From: Bacillota bacterium
GTDB lineage: Bacteria > Bacillota > Bacilli > Bacillales > Cytobacillaceae
Assembly: GCA_030705745.1 (NCBI GenBank)
Contig: JAUZPT010000013.1
Location: 1 to 19,518, forward strand
Reading direction: 5' to 3'
Length of the DNA stretch: 19,518 bases
The number at the start of each line of letters is the position of its first letter. Positions within the stretch are counted from its first letter, which is position 1. The translations under genes were made by a program, and so were the position numbers. Positions 13,270 through 19,518 of this stretch are shown here, piece after piece. The notes under the pieces were generated by a model, which made no database searches, was not told the origin of the DNA, and saw only the letters and a list, made by a program, of their open reading frames with translations.

Positions 13270-14070
13270 TTAATCTGCGTCTGAAATAAACGAATCATGC
13301 ACCCGTTTCCAAAAAGGAAAAGGTCTAAAGCGAGCGAATCGAATTTTCTCTTCGGGTACCCTAAATTGAATGGACTTTACTTCTTTGTGAAGAAGCGTCA
13401 AATGATCGACTGTCACCTGAAAATCGGTCCTATTTACCGGCTTTAGCATGCATGTATGATGTGCAGGCATGATCAGCGGGGACCCTACCGTCCGGAATAC
13501 CCTATTATTAATCGAGGCCATCTCTGCCACTTGAAGAGCGGCAATGGATGGATGGATAATAGCTCCTCCAAGAGCCTTGTTATACGCTGTGCTCCCTGAC
13601 GGAGTTGATACGCACAGCCCATCACCTCTGAAACGCTCAAAATGCTGGCCTCTAATTTCCAAATCCATGACCAATGTGCCTTCAATACTTTTAACCGTAG
13701 ATTCGTTTAGTGCCAGATACCGCGATTCCTTGCCGCCATGCTGATATCGGATAATGACTTCCAATAACGGATATTCAATCACCTGATATGGCGTTTTGGC
13801 GATGGCAATCACTAATTTTTCAATTTCTTCGGGAATCCAGTCGGCATAGAAACCAAGATGTCCCGTATGAATACCTACAAATGCCGTCTTGTCCAACCGG
13901 CTGCTGTAACGGTGAAACGCATATAAAAGCGTCCCGTCGCCTCCAATAGATACAACAATGTCCGGCTGGTCCTCATCGTAAATGAGATCAAAATCAAGCA
14001 AATAAGTTCTCATTTTATGCATTAATGTATTCGATTTTTGATCTCCCTTTGAGGTTATGGCAAATTTCAT
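13270..14070 (-). CDS. nadF: NAD kinase
   Basis: A 266-residue ATP-NAD kinase that makes NADP+ (B. subtilis YjbN/NadF). Motifs are [10 protein letters not shown] with GGDGT (43-47), ALNEST (NE at 122-123), and the Gly/Ser-rich [20 protein letters not shown] starting at residue 149. Length is standard for the Gram-positive enzyme. ATG 14070 follows AAGGAG by nine bases. It lies 41 bases after relQ and directly before yjbO, so one transcript is likely. Confidence 0.95.
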   Translation of the reverse strand: MKFAITSKGDQKSNTLMHKMRTYLLDFDLIYDEDQPDIVVSIGGDGTLLYAFHRYSSRLDKTAFVGIHTGHLGFYADWIPEEIEKLVIAIAKTPYQVIEYPLLEVIIRYQHGGKESRYLALNESTVKSIEGTLVMDLEIRGQHFERFRGDGLCVSTPSGSTAYNKALGGAIIHPSIAALQVAEMASINNRVFRTVGSPLIMPAHHTCMLKPVNRTDFQVTVDHLTLLHKEVKSIQFRVPEEKIRFARFRPFPFWKRVHDSFISDAD

Positions 14071-14111
14071 TCGTCCAAACTCCTTCTAATAAAATGAATG
14101 CATCTTGATGG

Positions 14112-14750
14112 CTAATTTTTACCCTCTTGTTTCTGTTCCTTTTTGCGGGTGAAAAATGCTTGCGCATCCTGAATTTCCCCTCGAATTAACGACATTTCCT
14201 CATCCAGTCTGAAGGCCGCTTCAGCTGCAAATTCCAGTCTCTTTTTAATATCGCTTGGAAAATCGCCTTTATACTTATAGTTGAGCGAATGCTCCACAGT
14301 CGCCCAAAAATTCATCGCAAGGGTACGGATCTGGATTTCGGCAAGTATTTTTTTCTCCCCGTTAATCGTCTGAACGGGGTAGCGAATGACAACGTGATAT
14401 GACCTGTAGCCACTCGATTTTTTGTGAGAAATATAATCCCTTTCTTCGAGGACTTCGAGGTCATTCCGATTTCTCAATAAATCGACCACTCCATGAATGT
14501 CATCAACAAATTGGCACATCATCCGAAGACCTGCTATGTCCTGCATCTCTTCTTCAAGCTTATCAAGCGGAATTCCCTTTTGATTCGCTTTATCCAAAAT
14601 ACTCGCAATCGGTTTGACTCGACCTGTTACAAACTCGATCGGCGAGTGTGAAGAATCCAATTTGAACTGGCTCCGCATCCCTTTTAACTTTATTTTCAGT
14701 TCTTCCACTGCCTGTTTATAAGGAGTTAAAAATTGATCCCAATGCTTCAT
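14112..14750 (-). CDS. relQ: Small (p)ppGpp synthetase (RelQ/SasB type)
   Basis: A 212-residue single-domain alarmone synthetase, B. subtilis YjbM/SasB. It transfers pyrophosphate from ATP to GDP or GTP; there is no HD hydrolase domain. Family blocks: SPIEFVTGRVKPIASIL (36-52), DIAGLRMMCQFVDDI (71-85), SGYRSYH (113-119) and EIQIRTLAMNFWATVEHSLN (138-157). The preferred start is ATG 14750 after GGTGAG; a GTG at 14762 would add four residues and has a worse site. It is encoded with nadF and yjbO, and close to yjbL, coupling alarmone production to NADP supply genes at least by position. Confidence 0.94.
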   Translation of the reverse strand: MKHWDQFLTPYKQAVEELKIKLKGMRSQFKLDSSHSPIEFVTGRVKPIASILDKANQKGIPLDKLEEEMQDIAGLRMMCQFVDDIHGVVDLLRNRNDLEVLEERDYISHKKSSGYRSYHVVIRYPVQTINGEKKILAEIQIRTLAMNFWATVEHSLNYKYKGDFPSDIKKRLEFAAEAAFRLDEEMSLIRGEIQDAQAFFTRKKEQKQEGKN

Positions 14751-14810
14751 CTCTACTCTCACCCGGCCCTAATAAAATCAATCATAACGGATGAATTCTG
14801 AACGATCATG

Positions 14811-15167
14811 CTAAAAAGTATTTTCGACTTTCGTGACCATTTCCTCACCGTAATTACTATTACCCTTAATATTGCTAATTAAATACTCCAGTTCTTCTTT
14901 AAAATTATGGAGTTCAAGCTCTTCCTGTCCATCTGATATAAAAACAGGGCGCTTCTCATTCAATCCTACTTTTAAGGAATCCCAAATTGGTTCAGGTAAA
15001 ACGATATATGTATAGGACTCCTCATTTTCCATTAAGTAAATAAAAGCTAACCCATCCGAATCAACGAGCATTTGGCCTGATGGTTTCAAACCGTTCACTT
15101 TTGTTTCGGTCTTGAACAATAAACGATTTCCTGTAAGGTTTAAAGCTGTAATTTGTATTTTATCCAT
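14811..15167 (-). CDS. yjbL: UPF0738 family protein YjbL
   Basis: A 118-residue protein of unknown function. The blocks GQMLVDSDGLAFIYLMENE and NYGEEMVTKVENTF match YjbL as I recall it. It is soluble, acidic and lacks a signal peptide or membrane helix. The start is ATG 15167, 11 bases after GGAGG; the frame from 15191 has that ribosome-binding site inside it and is rejected. It lies 60 bases upstream of relQ on the same strand and divergent from yjbK, the same arrangement as in B. subtilis. Confidence 0.85.
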   Translation of the reverse strand: MDKIQITALNLTGNRLLFKTETKVNGLKPSGQMLVDSDGLAFIYLMENEESYTYIVLPEPIWDSLKVGLNEKRPVFISDGQEELELHNFKEELEYLISNIKGNSNYGEEMVTKVENTF

Positions 15168-15293
15168 TCTATTTTCTACCTCCATATACACTTCCCTATT
15201 TTAGCATATGGAAACGAATTCTCCCACAAATTGCAGTTGAAACAAAAGAGAGAGATAATGGGTAAATAACGAGGTTTGAAAGGAAGATCGACT

Positions 15294-15872
15294 TTGTCAC
15301 AAAATATTGAAATTGAATTTAAAAATATGCTGACCCTCGATGAATACTCCAGGATAAAATCTACTTTTTTGCTAAAAGAAGAGCAATTTTTCATTCAAGA
15401 AAACCATTATTTTGACACTCCTGCATTCTCCTTAAAGGATAAGGAAAGTGCATTAAGGATCCGTAAAAAAGGCAATCGCTTTGAAATGACTTTAAAACAA
15501 CCAGCTTCAATCGGGCTTCTCGAAACAAACCAGGAAGTAACTGAAAGAGAGGCAAACGACGCGATCGCTTCTGGTAAGCTGCCTGCAGGTGAAATTTCAT
15601 CATTGATCGAAGCTCTGGAAATTTCATATTCCGAGCTTGAATATTTTGGGACTCTAACAACGAAACGTGCTGAATTCCCCTATGAAAATGGACTTATGGT
15701 TTTGGATTATAGTACCTATTTCCATAAAGAGGATTATGAGTTAGAATACGAAGTAAATGACTATGAAACTGGAAAAAATACTTTTGCTATCTTTCTGAAA
15801 AAATTTGATATCCCTGAACGAAAAACCGAAAATAAAATCAGGCGGTTTTTTGGTCAAAAATACAAAGGCTGA
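15294..15872 (+). CDS. yjbK: CYTH-domain protein YjbK
   Basis: A 192-residue CYTH/triphosphate-tunnel metalloenzyme family protein. The defining ExExK motif is E6-x-E8-x-K10 in the N-terminal MSQNIEIEFKN. Further tunnel-lining charged strands are HYFDTPAF, ALRIRKKG, EMTLKQP, TTKRAEF and YELEYEV. Members act on triphosphates or organic polyphosphates; the YjbK substrate is not established. The start is TTG 15294, seven bases after AAAGGAAG; a TTG at 15276 lies only one base from a GAGG and is rejected. It is next to the alarmone synthetase, divergently transcribed. Confidence 0.9.
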   Translation: MSQNIEIEFKNMLTLDEYSRIKSTFLLKEEQFFIQENHYFDTPAFSLKDKESALRIRKKGNRFEMTLKQPASIGLLETNQEVTEREANDAIASGKLPAGEISSLIEALEISYSELEYFGTLTTKRAEFPYENGLMVLDYSTYFHKEDYELEYEVNDYETGKNTFAIFLKKFDIPERKTENKIRRFFGQKYKG

Positions 15873-15903
15873 ATCATAAGGGACAGATACTTATGATTCA
15901 GCC
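15867..15903 (+). other. Perfect 14-bp hairpin over the yjbK stop codon, without a T-tract
   Basis: GGCTGAATCATAAG (15867-15880) and CTTATGATTCAGCC (15890-15903) are exact reverse complements with a 9-base loop. The yjbK stop TGA (15870-15872) is inside the left arm. The following bases are TCCTGCACGCC, so it is not a standard intrinsic terminator. It may act in mRNA 3'-end stability, as an unusual terminator, or as a binding site. Confidence 0.75.
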
Positions 15904-15963
15904 TCCTGCACGCCTAAAATAGGAATCAATTATCCGCTAGATTCAATAAGGAGCTTTTCTACA

Positions 15964-16581
15964 ATGAATATTGACAATTTAAAAGCGATGCTAGAACTTA
16001 AAGCTTTTCAAAATCTAAATCCTTCATCCTCAGAAAATTCAACCATGTTTCAGGATATTTTTAAAGATTTATTATCAGATGAAGAAGTGACTGCACTTTC
16101 TAGTCCAGTCAGCGAAAAAGGGGAAGAAACGTTCTCGCTCCCACAGATGCCACCCCTGCTTCCACAATCGGTATCGAATTCGGCTGTTGTTCCGGAAGAT
16201 TCCGGCGAAAATATTGACGATTTTATTGAAAAGGCGTCGAACCTTTACAAAGTCCCTGCAAAATTGATCAAGTCGGTCATTCAGCATGAATCGAATTTCA
16301 ACCCGAACGCGGTCAGTCCTGTGGGTGCAATGGGCTTAATGCAATTAATGCCTGCAACAGCACGATCGATGGGTGCAGAAAATCCACACGATCCTGAGCA
16401 GAATATACTGGCTGGAACCAAGTATTTAAGCAATTTGCTCACCAAATACGATGGAAATATAAATTTAACGCTTGCAGCCTATAATGCAGGACCGGGGAAT
16501 GTTGATAAATTCGGTGGTATTCCCCCATTTAAAGAAACTCAAAGCTATGTAAAAAAAGTATCCAATTCCTATTATGCCTAA
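15964..16581 (+). CDS. cwlQ: Soluble lytic transglycosylase CwlQ (YjbJ)
   Basis: A 205-residue protein with a C-terminal SLT domain. The catalytic Glu is Glu109 in [23 protein letters not shown] and [11 protein letters not shown] are the classic SLT motifs. The N-terminal 85 residues are low-complexity, Ser/Pro-rich and have no signal peptide. B. subtilis CwlQ is described as both muramidase and lytic transglycosylase cleaving glycan strands; export of this protein is not explained by its sequence. ATG 15964 follows AAGGAG by ten bases, and a strong terminator follows the gene. Confidence 0.9.
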   Translation: MNIDNLKAMLELKAFQNLNPSSSENSTMFQDIFKDLLSDEEVTALSSPVSEKGEETFSLPQMPPLLPQSVSNSAVVPEDSGENIDDFIEKASNLYKVPAKLIKSVIQHESNFNPNAVSPVGAMGLMQLMPATARSMGAENPHDPEQNILAGTKYLSNLLTKYDGNINLTLAAYNAGPGNVDKFGGIPPFKETQSYVKKVSNSYYA

Positions 16582-16591
16582 TATTGCCATT

Positions 16592-16621
16592 CCGTCTGTT
16601 GATTGATACAGACGGTTTTTT
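16592..16621 (+). terminator. Terminator of cwlQ
   Basis: CCGTCTGT (16592-16599) pairs with ACAGACGG (16608-16615), followed by six T. Confidence 0.88.
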
Positions 16622-16711
16622 ATGGCCAGAAAAATACATGTGGCTACCCTTTGTCCTAGCAAACGGATTCGCGAATCGACACTTGGAAAATTGGTTGGCT
16701 AACTAATTTTT

Positions 16712-16781
16712 AAAGTTTTTGTAAAACTTTTTCTCTTTTCCAAGCTATTTATTTGAGATATAAATTGGGCATTGCTAAAAT
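16712..16781 (+). promoter_or_regulatory. Promoter of yjbI-spxH with an upstream hairpin
   Basis: TTGAGA (16753-16758), 17 bases, TAAAAT (16776-16781) is a good sigma-A promoter about 35 bases before yjbI. Upstream, AAAGTTTT (16712-16719) and AAAACTTT (16723-16730) form a perfect 8-bp stem followed by a T-rich run; this could be a weak terminator or simply AT-rich sequence. The rest of 16622-16711 shows nothing. Confidence 0.65.
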
Positions 16782-16815
16782 AAAACATACAAAACACTTA
16801 AAAGGGGTTGTCAAC

Positions 16816-17223
16816 ATGATTGAAAATAGGCCCACACCCTTCGAGGCTATTGGAGAAAAAACACTCCACCAGTTAATTGACACGTTTTACGGCCTGGTTG
16901 CACAACATCCGGATCTTGCTCCTCTTTTTCCTGATGATTTTTCCGAGATTTCTCGGAAGCAAAAACAATTTCTAACACAGTACTTAGGCGGACCATCTTT
17001 ATATACAGAAGAACATGGGCACCCTATGATGCGTGCCCGCCATTTGCCATTTGAAATCACTCCTGTACGTGCTAAGGCTTGGCTTTCATGTATGAATCAA
17101 TCGATGGACAAAGTCGATTTGAAACGCTCGCTGCGTGAAGAATTCTTTGCTCGTCTCCATCTAACGGCTCAGCATATGATCAACACTCCGGACAAGGCAG
17201 AATTAACGGGTGAAAATCTGTGA
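16816..17223 (+). CDS. yjbI: Truncated haemoglobin (group II), YjbI
   Basis: A 135-residue 2/2 haemoglobin. Proximal haem ligand His76 lies in [12 protein letters not shown]; distal-side Tyr25 (B10) lies in TFYGLV; Trp89 is the G8 Trp typical of group II. The block FLTQYLGGP is also diagnostic. It binds O2 and has been linked to protection against oxidative or nitrosative damage together with SpxH. The start ATG 16816 follows AAAAGGGG; an upstream in-frame ATG at 16753 overlaps the promoter and is rejected. Its stop overlaps the spxH start, so the two are translationally coupled. Confidence 0.92.
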   Translation: MIENRPTPFEAIGEKTLHQLIDTFYGLVAQHPDLAPLFPDDFSEISRKQKQFLTQYLGGPSLYTEEHGHPMMRARHLPFEITPVRAKAWLSCMNQSMDKVDLKRSLREEFFARLHLTAQHMINTPDKAELTGENL

Positions 17224-18098
17224 TCGAGCAAGAAAAGCAGTCTAATCAGTTGTCTCCGCACCATTGCCACGGCAACGATAAAAAACCGATTGAAATTTAC
17301 CTTTTTGTGGACCCTTTATGTCCGGAATGCTGGGCCCTTGAGCCGACATTAAAAAAGCTCCAAATTGAGTATGGCCGTTATTTTTCAATTAGACATATTT
17401 TGAGTGGACGGCTGGCAAGACTTAATATGGGAAAGAAAAAGGAATATGAAAGCATTGCCGAGTTGTGGGAAAGAACTGCGAGCCGTTCGGGGATGTCCTG
17501 TGATGGAAGCCTTTGGTTTGAAAATCCGGTTTCCTCTCCGCATATTGCATCGATTGCCATCAAAGCGGCAGAACTGCAAGGAAGAAGATCGGGACTTCGA
17601 TTTTTGCGGAAGCTGCAGGAGGTTATGTTTTTAGACAAACAAAATATCTCAAACTTTGATGTTTTAAAGGATTGTGCGCGAAGTATAGGGCTTGATGTGG
17701 AAGAATTCATAACCGATATCCATTCAGATAGTGCTGCTAAGGCATTTCAATGCGATTTAAAAATTACGTCAGAAATGGATGTAAAAGAAATTCCAACTTT
17801 AGTATTTTTTAACGAAAATGCAGAAGAGGAAGGCATCAAAATTTCTGGAACGTATCCTTATGAGGTATACGTTCAAATTTTAGAGGAAATGCTTCTGGAG
17901 ACTCCCAACAAATCCTCGCATCCTCCATTGGAGTCGTTTGTTAAATACTTTGGTCTTGTTGCATCCAAAGAAATTGCTGTCGTTTACAATATGTCCATTG
18001 CACAGGTAGAAATTGAAATGAAAAAACTGCTTCTTAAGCAGAAGGTTGAAAATATTCCCGCAAAGTACGGTTGTTTTTGGAAATATATCGAAAAATAA
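17220..18098 (+). CDS. spxH: ClpXP adaptor protein SpxH (YjbH)
   Basis: A 292-residue DsbA/thioredoxin-fold protein that delivers the stress regulator Spx to ClpXP. The His-rich N-terminus (PHHCHG, residues 13-18) fits the zinc-binding segment of YjbH, and CPEC (34-37) is in the thioredoxin-like active-site position. The remainder, including [14 protein letters not shown], is the thioredoxin-like core, with a C-terminal region beyond 230. The start is GTG 17220, overlapping the yjbI stop in GTGA; no closer alternative start exists. Zinc release under oxidation or aggregation is the known way B. subtilis YjbH is switched off; presence of the same residues suggests it applies here. Confidence 0.93.
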   Translation: MIEQEKQSNQLSPHHCHGNDKKPIEIYLFVDPLCPECWALEPTLKKLQIEYGRYFSIRHILSGRLARLNMGKKKEYESIAELWERTASRSGMSCDGSLWFENPVSSPHIASIAIKAAELQGRRSGLRFLRKLQEVMFLDKQNISNFDVLKDCARSIGLDVEEFITDIHSDSAAKAFQCDLKITSEMDVKEIPTLVFFNENAEEEGIKISGTYPYEVYVQILEEMLLETPNKSSHPPLESFVKYFGLVASKEIAVVYNMSIAQVEIEMKKLLLKQKVENIPAKYGCFWKYIEK

Positions 18099-18128
18099 AC
18101 TTCCCTGTCACTACGGGAAGTTTTTTTT
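18098..18128 (+). terminator. Terminator of yjbI-spxH
   Basis: AACTTCCC (18098-18105) pairs with GGGAAGTT (18115-18122), followed by a run of eight T from 18121. It begins at the last base of the spxH stop codon. Confidence 0.9.
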
Positions 18129-18135
18129 AGGAAAA

Positions 18136-18166
18136 AAGGCCTTGGAGCATTTAGCTTCAAGGCCTT
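18136..18166 (-). terminator. Orphan hairpin oriented as a minus-strand terminator
   Basis: AAGGCCTTG (18136-18144) pairs with CAAGGCCTT (18158-18166), with extra inner pairing AGC/GCT. On the minus strand it is followed by six T (18137-18132). No minus-strand gene with a ribosome-binding site is seen upstream. It may back up the spxH terminator or end an unrecognised transcript. Confidence 0.6.
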
Positions 18167-18382
18167 CTTCATTATTATATACGAACAAAGGGGATGGGAG
18201 AAATTTATCACGATCAAACAAAGGGGTAAGTGTTTGTATGTGATTAACTTCACGTATAAAATATACCATGAAAATATTCGATAAGACAATAAGTTTGTGC
18301 TATTCTTCACAATATTGTCATATTCATAGAAGTAGGAAGTGGACAATAAACTAATAGAAATCCTATAAGGGAGGTCTTCAAA
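18167..18382. other. Intergenic region between spxH and the yizD-like gene
   Basis: I see no convincing gene. A TTGTCA at 18315-18320 could be a -35 element for the small plus-strand gene, but no good -10 follows at the right distance. The minus-strand frame spanning 17984-18346 runs antisense into spxH and is not supported. A non-coding RNA ending at the orphan minus-strand hairpin cannot be excluded. Confidence 0.35.
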
Positions 18383-18556
18383 TTGAAAAATGTTTTGATT
18401 ACCGCCATGGTATTTCTAGTTATTTGCGCTTTTGCATTCCATGTGCTTGCTCTCATGAATATTGTACCTCTACTGTTGAGTGTACCCCTTCTTTTTTTCT
18501 CAATCTTACTATCGCTTCTCAGTCTACGGAACCGAAATCGCTTTAAAGGTTTTTAA
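18383..18556 (+). CDS. Small membrane protein, YizD-like by position
   Basis: A 57-residue protein from TTG 18383, eight bases after GGGAGG. It starts MKNVLITAMVFLVICAFAF and consists of two hydrophobic segments (about 4-27 and 30-48), then a basic tail LRNRNRFKGF that should stay in the cytoplasm. B. subtilis has the small gene yizD between pepF and yjbH, and this occupies the same place; sequence homology is unverified. It has its own terminator. Function is unknown. Confidence 0.7.
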   Translation: MKNVLITAMVFLVICAFAFHVLALMNIVPLLLSVPLLFFSILLSLLSLRNRNRFKGF

Positions 18557-18559
18557 TGA

Positions 18560-18595
18560 AAAAAATGGATGGGGACATGGCCTCATCCATTTTTT
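18560..18595 (+). terminator. Bidirectional terminator between the small membrane gene and pepF
   Basis: AAAAAATGGATG (18560-18571) pairs with CATCCATTTTTT (18584-18595). It is flanked by A- and T-runs, four bases past one stop codon and eight bases from the pepF stop. Confidence 0.88.
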
Positions 18596-18602
18596 CATCT
18601 TA

Positions 18603-19518
18603 TTATGATAGTAGCTGTTCCATTTCAATCAGCTTTTCTTCAAATACTTTACATGCATCTTCAATTGGCTTCGAGCTGGTCATGTCGACACCAGCCTTTT
18701 TTAACACTTCAATCGGATAGTCGGAGCTGCCCGATTTTAAGAAATCAAGGTATCGCTTTACTGCAGGCTCGCCTTCCTCAAGAATTTGTTTGCTCAAGGA
18801 TGTTGCCGCGCTAAAACCAGTCGCGTATTGATACACATAATAATTATAGTAGAAATGAGGTATTCTCGACCATTCCAATCCAATTTCTTCATCAATGATA
18901 AGATCTTCTTCACCATAATATTTTTTATTGAGATTGTAGTATTCCTCTGTTAAAGATTCAGCAGTCAACGGCTCATTATTTTGAGCTTTTTGATGAATTA
19001 AATGTTCGAATTCGGCAAACATTGTCTGGCGGAAAACGGTGCCGCGGAATCCTTCCAGGTAATGATTCAATAAATAAATGCGCTTTTGCTCATCGTCGAT
19101 TGTATTCAGCAAATGATCGTTAAGCAATGCTTCATTGCAAGTAGATGCAACTTCTGCTACGAATATCGAATAATCTCCGTATGGGAATGGCTGTGTTTTT
19201 CGAGTATAGTAACTATGAACTGAATGTCCAAATTCATGGGCTAGCGTGAATAAGTTGTTCACATTATCCTGCCAGTTCATTAGGATATACGGGTTCGTTC
19301 CATACGTTCCAGATGAATAGGCACCACTTCTTTTCCCTTTATTCTCATGGACATCGACCCAGCGGTTTTCAAAGCCCTCTTTCAAGACATTTTGATATTC
19401 TTCACCTAGTGGAGCAAGGCCCTTCAAAATCATCTCTTTTGCTTCATCATACTTCACTTCCATCTTCACATCTTTTACAAGAGGTGTATAAAGGTCATAC
19501 ATATGAAGTTCCTTCAAG
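18603..19518 (-). CDS. pepF: Oligoendopeptidase F, C-terminal half (partial)
   Basis: The frame enters from the right edge and ends at 18603; about 305 residues are visible of a family near 600. This is an M3-family zinc metallopeptidase. The zinc motif HEFGH occurs in TLAHEFGHSVHS (about 19238-19224) and the third ligand Glu in FVAEVASTCNEALL. The C-terminal YNYYVYQYATGFSAA segment is typical of PepF. It cleaves oligopeptides in the cytoplasm. The apparent TTG at 19517 is an internal Leu, not a start. In B. subtilis this gene (yjbG) sits in the same place next to spxH. Confidence 0.93.
   Translation of the reverse strand, partial: LKELHMYDLYTPLVKDVKMEVKYDEAKEMILKGLAPLGEEYQNVLKEGFENRWVDVHENKGKRSGAYSSGTYGTNPYILMNWQDNVNNLFTLAHEFGHSVHSYYTRKTQPFPYGDYSIFVAEVASTCNEALLNDHLLNTIDDEQKRIYLLNHYLEGFRGTVFRQTMFAEFEHLIHQKAQNNEPLTAESLTEEYYNLNKKYYGEEDLIIDEEIGLEWSRIPHFYYNYYVYQYATGFSAATSLSKQILEEGEPAVKRYLDFLKSGSSDYPIEVLKKAGVDMTSSKPIEDACKVFEEKLIEMEQLLS

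Noticed and set aside
17984..18346. Minus-strand frame of 120 codons near the spxH 3' end
   Set aside because: It lies mostly antisense to spxH and crosses two terminator hairpins, with an unlikely composition.

Overview
The window is chromosomal DNA from an endospore-forming member of the Bacillaceae (low-GC Firmicute). From about 1.4 kb to the right edge it is largely collinear with the yjbG-to-yjcH segment of the Bacillus subtilis chromosome, in inverted order. Recognition rests on remembered family sequences and motifs; no database search was run. Gene symbols are B. subtilis ortholog names.

Left part (1-1.4 kb): the start of an unidentified minus-strand gene, then an AT-rich stretch with a collagen-type prolyl 4-hydroxylase closely resembling the Bacillus anthracis enzyme, 0.4 kb of non-coding or decayed sequence, and a lone minus-strand tRNA-Val(GAC) with its own promoter and terminator. 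Next (1.66-3.96 kb): a very small WYL-like protein whose promoter carries a near-perfect Bacillus LexA/SOS box, then yjcH (esterase), yjcG (2H phosphoesterase) and yjcF (GNAT acetyltransferase). After these come an unrecognised 92-residue protein and yjcD, a UvrD/PcrA-type helicase with a Cys/His N-terminus.

Sporulation block (6.8-10.4 kb): spoVIF and a YjcZ-type micro-protein, both preceded by good sigma-K promoters; a YhcN/YlaJ-type lipoprotein followed by spoVAC-spoVAD-spoVAE in one minus-strand operon (dipicolinic acid channel components); and a divergent gene for an extraordinary serine-repeat protein. This block lies between fabI and spoVIF, where B. subtilis has its cotO/cotVWXYZ spore-coat and crust cluster.

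Right part (10.6-19.5 kb): fabI with a textbook FapR operator; prpE (Ap4A hydrolase) tail-to-tail with yjbO; the yjbL-relQ-nadF-yjbO operon (UPF0738 protein, small (p)ppGpp synthetase, NAD kinase, RluD-type pseudouridine synthase); divergent yjbK (CYTH domain); cwlQ (lytic transglycosylase); yjbI-spxH (truncated haemoglobin plus the ClpXP adaptor for Spx, overlapping by 4 bases); a yizD-like small membrane protein; and the C-terminal half of pepF. Genes for oxidative or nitrosative stress, the stringent response, NADP supply and fatty-acid synthesis therefore sit beside a sporulation gene cluster.

The least ordinary elements are the LexA-box/WYL mini-gene, the Ser-repeat protein at the coat locus, the lipoprotein-linked spoVACDE operon, and the AT-rich prolyl hydroxylase islet beside the tRNA.
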